Source of the DNA: Achatina immaculata
Taxonomy: Eukaryota > Mollusca > Gastropoda > Stylommatophora > Achatinidae
Direction of reading: 5' to 3'
Length of the DNA stretch: 64,000 nucleotides
Assembly (NCBI GenBank): GCA_009760885.1
Contig: CM019693.1
Location: forward strand, 48,676,751-48,740,750
Part shown: piece by piece, positions 11,201 through 23,200 of the stretch
How positions within the stretch are numbered: position 1 is the stretch's first letter
How the letters are laid out: the number at the start of each line of letters is the position of its first letter
Program-made: the position numbers and the translations under genes
Notes under the pieces: generated by a model
Told to the model about the DNA's origin: nothing
What the model saw: the letters and a program-made list of their open reading frames with translations, nothing else
The model's database searches: none

Positions 11201-14200
11201 CCCAAGTGTGCCAACCCAAGTGAGTTTCTACATGAAAAGTTTTACTTTGGTGACAATCTGCCATTTCAGCCAGTCTTATAATAGATCTTGAGATGAGAAG
11301 TGTAAGGACAAGTCAAGGACAAGCAAGGCAGAACATGCTTCCTTTGAGATGAGAAGTGTAAGGACAAGTCAAGGACAAGCAAGGCAGAACATGCTTACTC
11401 TTGAGATGAGAAGTGTAAGGACAAGTCAAGGACAAGCGAGGCAGAACATGTTTCCCTTGAGATGAGAAGTGTAAGGACAAGCGAGGCAGAACATGCTTAC
11501 CCTTGAGAAGTGTAAGGACAAGTCAAGGACAAGTGAGGCAGGACATGCTTACTCTTGAGATGAGAAGTGTAAGGACAAGCGAGGCAGGACATGCTTACCC
11601 TTGAGATGAGAAGTGTAAGGACAAGTCAAGGACAAGCGAGGCAGGACATGCTTACCCTTGAGATGAGAAGTGTAAGGACAAGCGAGGCAGGACATGCTTA
11701 CCCTTGAGATGAGAAGTGTAAGGACAAGTCAAGGACAAGCAAGGCAGGACATGCTTACCCTTGAGATGAGAAGTGTAAGGACAAGTCAAGGACAAGCGAG
11801 GCAGGACATGCTTACCCTTGAGATGAGAAGTATAAGGACAAGTCAAGGATATGCTTACCCTTGAGACAGTACAGCCTAATGAGCAAAAGCTTGAACTGGT
11901 AGTTGGAAGTGCTCTCCCTTATGCCAAGTTCTAAGTGAACAATGGCTCTCCAGATATGGATATCATCTCCTGTGGAAAACAAAAACAAAATATAAAAGGT
12001 CCGTGTTCTTTTCTTTTTCTTTTCATATTCATTTGGTTTCAGTCAAGCATAGTCTTACAGCCATAATACTGATATTCACATGATCACCTGTTATGTCCTT
12101 CATGCACTGACAATAGTCAGGTAATTCTTAAACTTCTAAGGCAGATTCCATAACATGGTGTGCTAGGTGCCCTTCTTTACAGCTGTTGACTGCAGTAGGC
12201 CAAAAGTCTTCAGCTTTCGCATGAGAATCAGCTCACTACTGCCCTAGCTGCTCTCACACCCAAGAATCTCATTTTCAAGTGAAGGCTTACAGCAAAGCAA
12301 TCTCCAACCAGCTATGTCTTTCACCTTGACAGCACATGTGAAGAGTTGCCACAAGCTGATCTCTTGATGCAGTTCTTGTCCTGAAGCTACCACTGTTTGC
12401 GGCTCAGTTTAGTCATACCTTCCAGTTTGCTTACTATATCAGCCATCCTTAACTGGGGATCTATGGGCCCCTTCTAAGCCTGTGAATAGATGCATCATAA
12501 AAGTAGCACACACACAACAACTCCACAGTCTAAATAATTACTTACAAGACATGAAGCAGCAGTGCCCCAAGAACTTCAAGCAATGCAAACTCATACAAAT
12601 AAAGGAAGTAACTGACCTGTTTTAACCCAGACATCCAACAAAAGATGGACTGCCAAGAGAAGGTAGTTATCACTATACTGGAGATCTGTTTTCAGCAAAT
12701 CTTTACCTGAAACAATAAAGAGCTACATCTTTATGTCAACAGTACAGTAGCTGCAGCATGTGCTGAATGTCTGCTATAATATGTACTTTAATAAACTGCT
12801 GATGAACTGGACCTCTTGAAAACATTGTCACAAGACCAGTTTTTTTAACACTCTTCTATGGCCCAGCCCAAAGCAAATTTAAAAAAAAAACTTCAAATCA
12901 AAGTGAACGAAGAATAAATGTGAAGCCAAAGCCAGGCCAGACAGACAGCTTGAGCTCAATATTCTGTTGATGAGTTGGTAATCTCTATTTAGCTATGAAT
13001 CTGATGGTTTGTATGTGCTTGCTCTTCGGCCTGATGCCAAGCTGGGGAAGAAACACTTTTATGTGGGGAGAGAACAGGTATAACTAATAAATATCTGGTC
13101 TTTCAGGCTTCAGGTATGTGACCTATCATTTCCAGCTTGTCAGAACTCTCCCCAGCTCCACACTTACACCTAGATCCACCTCATAGAAGACATAACAACA
13201 CATATGGACTTGTCCTTCATGCACTGACAATAGTCAGGTAATTCTTAAACTTCTAAGGCAGATTCCATAACATGGTGTGCTAGGTGCCCTTCTTTACAGC
13301 TGTTGACTGCAGTAGGCCAAAAGTCTTCAGCTTTCGCATGAGAATCAGCTCACTACTGCCCTAGCTGCTCTCACACCCAAGAATCTCATTTTCAAGTGAA
13401 GGCTTACAGCAAAGCAATCTCCAACCAGCTATGTCTTTCACCTTGACAGCACATGTGAAGAGTTGCCACAAGCTGATCTCTTGATGCAGTTCTTGTCCTG
13501 AAGCTACCACTGTTTGCGGCTCAGTTTAGTCATACCTTCCAGTTTGCTTACTATATCAGCCATCCTTAACTGGGGATCTATGGGCCCCTTCTAAGCCTGT
13601 GAATAGATGCATCATAAAAGTAGCACACACACAACAACTCCACAGTCTAAATAATTACTTACAAGACATGAAGCAGCAGTGCCCCAAGAACTTCAAGCAA
13701 TGCAAACTCATACAAATAAAGGAAGTAACTGACCTGTTTTAACCCAGACATCCAACAAAAGATGGACTGCCAAGAGAAGGTAGTTATCACTATACTGGAG
13801 ATCTGTTTTCAGCAAATCTTTACCTGAAACAATAAAGAGCTACATCTTTATGTCAACAGTACAGTAGCTGCAGCATGTGCTGAATGTCTGCTATAATATG
13901 TACTTTAATAAACTGCTGATGAACTGGACCTCTTGAAAACATTGTCACAAGACCAGTTTTTTTAACACTCTTCTATGGCCCAGCCCAAAGCAAATTTAAA
14001 AAAAAAAACTTCAAATCAAAGTGAACGAAGAATAAATGTGAAGCCAAAGCCAGGCCAGACAGACAGCTTGAGCTCAATATTCTGTTGATGAGTTGGTAAT
14101 CTCTATTTAGCTATGAATCTGATGGTTTGTATGTGCTTGCTCTTCGGCCTGATGCCAAGCTGGGGAAGAAACACTTTTATGTGGGGAGAGAACAGGTATA

Positions 14201-17200
14201 ACTAATAAATATCTGGTCTTTCAGGCTTCAGGTATGTGACCTATCATTTCCAGCTTGTCAGAACTCTCCCCAGCTCCACACTTACACCTAGATCCACCTC
14301 ATAGAAGACATAACAACACATATGGACTTGTCCTGCATGCACTGATAATAACCCTACAACATTTCAACACTCACATGCTCGAGTACGCACACAAATGAAA
14401 CAGATACTGAAGTAAAAAAAGACTGTTTCAGAGAAAAATAAAATATATAATCTGGACAGCCAAGAAAAAAATATAAGAAGGACAATGAAAATGTTTTTGG
14501 ATACATCAATGAGAAGATATTTTAAACACTGGAAAACTCATGGGAAAACGAGAAAGAGAACATAAAGAGAAACAAAATCCAACTAGCATACGTGATATGA
14601 CAATAATGTTTGTATTTTCTGCTTAAAGCTGTGGAGACTGTACTCATAAAGAAAACAAAAGATCTAGGACAAGCGAGGCAGGACATGCTTACCCTTGAGA
14701 TGAGAAGTATAAGGACAAGTCAAGGATATGCTTACCCTTGAGACAGTACAGCCTAATGAGCAAAAGCTTGAACTGGTAGTTGGAAGTGCTCTCCCTTATG
14801 CCAAGTTCTAAGTGAACAATGGCTCTCCAGATATGGATATCATCTCCTGTGGAAAACAAAAACAAAATATAAAAGGTCCGTGTTCTTTTTTTTCTTCTTT
14901 TCATATTCATTTGGTTTCAGTCAAGCATAGTCTTATAGCCATAATACTGATATTCACATGATCACCTGTTATGTCCTTCATGCACTGACAATATTCAGGT
15001 AATTCTTAAACTTCTAAGGCAGATTCCATAACATGGTGTGCTAGGTGCCCTTCTTTACAGCTGTTGACTGCAGTAGGTCAAAAGTCTTCAGCTTTCACAT
15101 GAGAATCAGCTCACTACAGCCCTAGCTGTTCTCACACCCAAGAATCTCATTTTCAAGTGAAGGCTTACAGCAAAGCAATCTCCAACCAGCTATGTCTTTC
15201 ACCTTGACAGCACATGTGAAGAGTTGCCACAAGCTGATCTCTTGATGCAGTTCTTGTCCTCAAGCTACCACTGTTTGCGGCTCAGTTTAGTCATACCTTC
15301 CAGTTTGCTTACTATATCAGCCATCCTTAACTGGGGATCTATGGGCCCCTTCTAAGCCTGTGAATAGATGCATCATAAAAGTAGCACACACACAACAACT
15401 CTACAGTCTAAATAATTACTTACAAGACATGAAGCAGCAGTGCCCCAAGAACTTCAAGCAATGCAAACTCATACAAATAAAGGAAGTAACTGACCTGTTT
15501 TAACCCAGACATCCAACAAAAGATGGACTGCCAAGAGAAGGTAGTTATCACTATACTGGAGATCTGTTTTCAGCAAATCTTTACCTGAAACAATAAAGAG
15601 CTACATCTTTATGTCAACAGTACAGTAGCTGCAGCATGTGCTGAATGTCTGCTATAATATGTACTTTAATAAACTGCTGATGAACTGGACCTCTTGAAAA
15701 CATTGTCACAAGACCAGTTTTTTTAACACTCTTCTATGGCCCAGCCCAAAGCAAATTTTAAAAAAAAAAACTTCAAATCAAAGTGAACGAAGAATAAATG
15801 TGAAGCCAAAGCCAGGCCAGACAGACAGCTTGAGCTCAATATTCTGTTGATGAGTTGGTAATCTCTATTTAGCTATGAATCTGATGGTTTGTATGTGCTT
15901 GCTCTTCGGCCTGATGCCAAGCTGGGGAAGAAACACTTTTATGTGGGGAGAGAACAGGTATAACTAATAAATATCTGGTCTTTCAGGCTTCAGGTATGTG
16001 ACCTATCATTTCCAGCTTGTCAGAACTCTCCCCAGCTCCACACTTACACCTAGATCCACCTCACAGAAGACATAACAACACATATGGACTTGTCCTGCAT
16101 GCACTGATAATAACCCTACAACATTTCAACACTCACATGCTCGAGCACGCAAACAAATGTATCAATGGGACTGATTAGGAAAATTAAAACATTTCATATC
16201 ATAATATTAATTACTTACAGAAGAAACTATTGTTCATGCATTAATATTAATTTACAGAACCAGATGTTTCATATTTTAATATTAAATTATAGAAGTAGAT
16301 GTTTTATGTATTATGCACATGCAGGAAACTCTCTACTGTAGAGAGCGGAACAACATCCTTCAGATCATCAGAGGAAGTACCCCCCACCCAGACAAGTGTT
16401 TCGGCCCTATTAAACTCCTGACACTCTAAGGGGGGGTGGGCCCCTCTGGGTCATGACATCCGTGCCACACAAAAAGCACGGGTCTTGATTTGTATAGTGG
16501 GTATAGTTGTAAAATGGAATGGAAAACAGTATTTACATGTACTTATTATGTTTTAAAGTATAACTAAATGTATGAAAATTTCATAAATGCAGAGTTTTTT
16601 AGGAAAAAAAGAAGTAATGTGATGTTTTTAGACAATGACTGTGCCCAGCTCACCATCGGCTAGGTCTAGATCTACACTACTTACCATCTGAGATGACTAG
16701 ATCTACTTGTTGATCTCGTATTGTGGTTCTATGTTGCATTCTCGCTAAATTAATGCTGAAATAACCTCCTAACTACTTCTCCAGTCGTCTAAATATGTCT
16801 AGATCTACTTAGGATACATTCAAGAGCAGTGGGGTGGTCACAGGCCGTGTCCATACCACTATCTACATCATCAAAAATTGAAAATTTTCGATGTTTCTAT
16901 TCATTTTTCTCGCTCGGCATCACTTGTAACTAAGGACTCTTTCACCATTTTGAAAAGTGTCACCGGAAACGTGGACGAAATATGTACAATCTAAATGTTA
17001 CACCGGTTGGTTTTATTGAAACAAATGAATTGTCACTATAACGACTATGGCACGCAACTCAGTAACCGGAAATTGTCACTATAAAGAAGTAGATGTTTTA
17101 TGCATTAATAGTAATTATAGAAGTAGATGTTTTATGCTTTAATATGAATTATAGAAGTAGATGATTCATACTTTAATATTAATTACAGAAGTAGATGATT

Positions 17201-20200
17201 CATGCTTTAATATTAATTATTACAGATATATATTTCATGGATATATAAACATTATCTACTGAGAGAAATTGATGTTTCATGCATATATAAACATTAACTA
17301 CTTATAGAAGTAGATGTTTTATGTATTATGCACATGCAGGAAACTCTCTACTGTAGAGAGCGGAACAACATCCTTCAGATCATCAGAGGAAGTACCCCCC
17401 ACCCAGACAAGTGTTTCGGCCCTATTAAACTCCTGACTCTCTAAGGGGGGGTGGGCCCCTCTGGGTCATGACATCCGTGCCACACAAAAAGCACGGGTCT
17501 TGATTTGTATAGTGGGTATAGTTGTAAAATGGAATGGAAAACAGTATTTACATGTACTTATTATGTTTTAAAGTATAACTAAATGTATGAAAATTTCATA
17601 AATGCAGAGTTTTTTAGGAAAAAAGAAGTAATGTGATGTTTTTAGACACTGACTGTGCCCAGCTCACCATCTGCTAGGTCTAGATCTACACTACTTACCA
17701 TCTGAGATGTCTAGATCTACTTGTCAATCTCGTATTGTGGTTCTATGTTGCATTCTCACTAAATTAATGTCTGAAATAATCTACTAACTACTTCTCCAGT
17801 CGTCTAAATATGTCTAGATCTACTTAGGATACATTCAAGAGCAGTGGGGTGGTCACAGGCCGTGTCCAATACCACTATCTACATCATCAAAAATTGAAAA
17901 TTTTCGATGTTTCTATTCATTTTTCTCGCTCGGCATCACTTGTAACTAAGGACTCTTTCACCATTTTGAAAAGTGTCACCGGAAACGTGGATGAAATATG
18001 TACAATCTAAATGTTACACCGGTTGGTTTTATTGAAACAAATGAATTGTCACTATAACGACTATGGCACGCAACTCAGTAACCGGAAATTGTCACTATAA
18101 AGAAGTAGATGTTTTATGCATTAATAGTAATTATAGAAGTAGATGTTTTATGCTTCAATATGAATTACAGAAGTAGATGATTCATGCTTTAATATTAATT
18201 ACAGAATTAGATGATTTATGCTTTAATATTTATTATAGAAGTAGATGATTCATACTTTAATATTAATTACAGAAGTAGATGATTCATGCTTTAATATTAA
18301 TTATTACAGATATATTTCATGGATATATAAACATTATCTACTGAGAGAAATTGATGTTTCATGCATATATAAACATTAACTACTTATAGAAGTAGATGTT
18401 TTATGTATTATGCACATGCAGGAAACTCTCTACTGTAGAGAGCGGAACAACATCCTTCAGATCATCAGAGGAAGTACCCCCCACCCAGACAAGTGTTTCG
18501 GCCCTATTAAACTCCTGACTCTCTAAGGGGGGGTGGGCCCCTCTGGGTCATGACATCCGTGCCACACAAAAAGCACGGGTCTTGATTTGTATAGTGGGTA
18601 TAGTTGTAAAATGGAATGGAAAACAGTATTTACATGTACTTATTATGTTTTAAAGTATAACTAAATGTATGAAAATTTCATAAATGCAGAGTTTTTTAGG
18701 AAAAAAGAAGTAATGTGATGTTTTTAGACACTGACTGTGCCCAGCTCACCATCTGCTAGGTCTAGATCTACACTACTTACCATCTGAGATGTCTAGATCT
18801 ACTTGTCAATCTCGTATTGTGGTTCTATGTTGCATTCTCACTAAATTAATGTCTGAAATAATCTACTAACTACTTCTCCAGTCGTCTAAATATGTCTAGA
18901 TCTACTTAGGATACATTCAAGAGCAGTGGGGTGGTCACAGGCCGTGTCCAATACCACTATCTACATCATCAAAAATTGAAAATTTTCGATGTTTCTATTC
19001 ATTTTTCTCGCTCGGCATCACTTGTAACTAAGGACTCTTTCACCATTTTGAAAAGTGTCACCGGAAACGTGGACGAAATATGTACAATCTAAATGTTACA
19101 CCGGTTGGTTTTATTGAAACAAATGAATTGTCACTATAACGACTATGGCACGCAACTCAGTAACCGGAAATTGTCACTATAAAGAAGTAGATGTTTTATG
19201 CATTAATAGTAATTATAGAAGTAGATGTTTTATGCTTCAATATGAATTACAGAAGTAGATGATTCATGCTTTAATATTAATTACAGAATTAGATGATTTA
19301 TGCTTTAATATTTATTATAGAAGTAGATGATTCATACTTTAATATTAATTACAGAAGTAGATGATTCATGCTTTAATATTAATTATTACAGATATATATT
19401 TCATGGATATATAAACATTATCTACTGAGAGAAATTGATGTTTCATGCATATATAAACATTAACTACTTATGGAAGTAGATGTTTCATATATATATAACA
19501 TTATAAACTAGTGAGAGAAGTAGATGTGAGGAAAGCCAAGTTTCAAATGTTGCCACTATACATCATCCAGCTCCTGCTCTGTCAGCTGGTCAGTATAAAG
19601 TTTCAGGTCACCATAGCAACATGATTTGTGGCCAAACTGATCAAAGTACTCTTGCAAAAGTTTGAAGGCGCTTCCTGAAAATATAAACAGCAAAGATGTT
19701 TTGTCCTGGAGCAAAACTATATCTCACAACTGACTATCACATTACAAAACATTACACTCTTATACTGTAGGTAATTTACATGATCAAATTTACTTTACAG
19801 AAACCCTATTACACAATAAAGAAAAAAATTAATTGTAATCTTATACTTGTGCACCAAATGATGAATTAATTACATCAATGTTAAGTAAAACTAATAAACT
19901 GTACACTGTGTCAAACTGCATTGATGTAAATCTAATAATTAACTATACTATGTCAAATAACACACACTGTGTCAAACTGCATTGATGTAAATCTAATAAT
20001 TAACTATACTATGTCAAATAACATGTAACTAGGCCACATACAAATGGCAGCATTCTTGTAAAACATCCAAGTTGCGGTCTGAAAGTATTCGATGAAGATA
20101 AGAGTCTCACTTAATAAACTAAACCTCACTGATGAGCACATGACAACTGTTCAAGTATAAGTCCTCCAGACCGAAGCTTAACAATCAATATATCAGTAAA

Positions 20201-23200
20201 TGTACTACCTCATAGCTTCATTTTCTTCTTCAGAACTGCAGTCAAATTTATCAAATGTCTTTCAACTGTTCTGTCTTCTGTTTTAGCCTGGGTTCTGGGT
20301 TTTCCATCAAGCCCCTGGCATGCGTCTTCCCGTGACTGTCAATCACTGACGTGCCTATACTGAAGATGTTGGTCCTAACTCACTCAGCTTCAGCATTAAA
20401 TAGTTGACCTTATATCTCTGAATCATCCAGCCAATCTTGAACAGCTCATTTCTGAAAGCCTGCAGCTGACTTTTAAGGCTATTATACTGTCCATGGCTCA
20501 TGTCTGTAAGTTCTGGCACATAAATAAGCTTTTTAAACAAGCTTTCTGCTTCTACACATGACATCCTCAATTTGTGGATTGCAAAAATATATCCCTGCTG
20601 CTCTTGCTCTTTTGTTCATCAACTCTTCCTTGATGCACAGATAAAAGGGATTGCGACTGCAGTAAAACTGGTTAATATAAATAAGGTAGATAGAGGTGTA
20701 TGGTGCAGTTTTACAAAGTGAGGGAGGAAGTGAGCAAGGTGAGAAAAAAACGAATATAAAGTATGAGAATGTATAAATGAAAAACATACAACATCCGATA
20801 TTTCGGCGTGAGCCTTATTCGAGGATACATGCAAAAACAAAATACAAACATATATAACTTATCTGAAGCGTCTTGCTCTTAGCAAAGCGGAAATGTGTAT
20901 GGAAGAAGGAGGAGGAGGAAAAAAAAATAAATAAAAACCAACTTCCATACATATTTCCGCTTTGCTGAGAGCAAGACGCTTCAGATAAGTTATATATGTT
21001 TGTATTTTGTTTTTGCATGTATCCTCGAATAAGGCTCACGCCGAAATATCGGATGTTGTATGTTTTTCATTTATACATTCTCATACTTTATATTCGTTTT
21101 TTTCTCACCTTGCTCACTTCCTCCCTCACTTTGTAAAACTGCACCATACACCTCTATCTACCTTCCTTGATGCACATCTCTTTCTCTCTCACTCACGCAC
21201 ACACTGCCACCCCCCACCCCCCACCCCCAATTTATAACAATATTGGGCTTTCAAACTGACACTTTCTATTTGTATCCGACATTTTTTGCCTGTAGTTTTT
21301 ACATGCACGGATTCACACGTACTCTTATATCTGTGACTGCAGCCTACTTATACACACATTTTATACAAAGTTGTAGGAGATGTACCTCTTTGTTCTCTCA
21401 CTGTCTTCCTCTGTAGGAGTATAACCGCTGTCCACAAGATGGAAGCCAGACTCCAGGTACTTTAGCCAAAATGCCCAGTCATCAGGTCTACAAATATGAA
21501 CAATTTATGTAAGTGGGACTCTGGGATGTGGGTCATAAATAGAAGTTAGAAACATCTTTCAGTACATTACAAACCAACAAGACATCTGAAAAATTAAAAT
21601 ACGCCAAAGGAGTTACTACAAACAACTCTTTGTCCCCTTTGAGACGCATCCTGCATGGTTTTTTCCCCCCTCAGTACCCCATTCTCCACGCAGTGCGATG
21701 ATGGTTTGTAGCTCTCTAATTTTGAAAATAATCAAAGTATACTTAAAACCAGCAGTTGGACTTCCTTCTGGAATCCATTTGTCAACATGAGGTGTGTTAA
21801 TTTAACAAGTTTTTGTCAAAGTTTATCGTTGCTTGGTTTCTGTTTATCAACAAATATGGCTTCCAGTGGTAGTTTATTTCGTCCAGAGCAGCGTATTTCT
21901 GCATTACAAGCTCAGAATTTAATTTTAAAATATCTAGTCTGCGGTGAAGAGAATGCTGCAGTAGAGATTTTGAATTTTCAGACCCACATGACATTAATTC
22001 AAAAGATTAGGATGTTTTTTTTTGGTTCAGCAGCAAAACATGCTAGAAGGGTAGCTGATGAAACTACTTCTCAGCTTTCTGCTAGTACTAGCTGTAATAT
22101 CACAGTAAGTAATGCTGGAGATTGTGTAATTTAAACAATTAAATGTTGAAGAATGCTTCAAATTAAAAGAAAAAACACAATGGCCTGTTTCATCTGGTAA
22201 ATATTAGACAATGACCACCGACTTGTTTTCACGTAAATATTACCTACCCACTTGGTGTTTTCAGTTTGCTGTAAATGCATAATTAGTGTATATTTTCATG
22301 TAAATTTTGGAGGATATGTGAAGAAAAGGTGTTTGTGTACATTTTTATTCATTATGGAATTATATGACCAACTACAGTGGATTAACTTGATGGGTAAGTG
22401 GAAAAAAAATTATTTCAATTCCTTCATTTTCCATTCTTTCTTCTCAGTTCTTAGCTTTTTTTTTTTTTGGTTGTATACTAACAAAATGTTTAAAATTTTA
22501 TTAGAAAAACAAAATACATTTTTTCTTCTTCAAAATAACGTATAATACATCATACTACAAATCAGATTATGCCTTTGTCATTCTTTTAAATGTGACAACC
22601 ATCCCATTCCACACTGAAATTTACCACCACACCCCCTCCCCCCCCGGGCTTTTGGGAGAAACACCCCCAGTATACAAAGAGTTAAGGATGTTAGAAATAC
22701 TAACACAACATGAAAGATACTAGAAACATTTGAAATTTATTAGAAACACTGACATTCAAAAACAAAGGATATTCAAACAAGATTAACAACCAATATTAAA
22801 GAAATAAGAAATATTAACATACAGCATGAAAGAAATCCAGTTAAGTAAATATATCAATGATACTAATATCCAGTCTGAAACTAGATCAATGATACTAACA
22901 TCAAGTCATAACTAAGTCAATGATACTAACGTCTGATTAAGTAACTCCTTGTAGATGATGTTCACCTTGTCCCACTGAGCTAGTTTGGTGCACACACTGG
23001 CTAAGCGGGTGGAGCGTAAGTTCAGTTCACTACACAGTTTATCTGAAAATGTCAAAACCTTCAGTTCCAGCTGTCAACTTAATACTCAAATGTGTATTTG
23101 TACTTTCCCAAGCTCTAGAACATTCTGTTCCCCAAAATGACAAAAGTTCTTCAAGTTTAGAATGAATATCTCCTTTAATGCTTTCAACTATTTTGGCATT

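Larger units (their letters stand above)
12095..14329. repeat. Two tandem 1.12-kb units, each with a NAA25 exon
   Basis: Units 12095-13211 and 13212-14329 are almost identical, differing by a few bases and an A-run length. Each carries the 90 bp GKDLLKTD exon with intact splice sites. Confidence 0.92.
14666..16140. repeat. Third NAA25 duplication block
   Basis: Repeats the end of the donor minisatellite and the GDDIHIW exon (as 11805-12094), then a third 1.12-kb unit (14972-16091), then the spacer start. It is slightly more diverged than the first two units. Confidence 0.9.

Noticed and set aside
20355..20570. Minus-strand ORF (LFKKLIYVPELTDMSHGQYN) as an extension of NAA25 exon 9
   Set aside because: The first residues may belong to NAA25, but the rest does not resemble it and no donor with the right phase follows; it is left unassigned.
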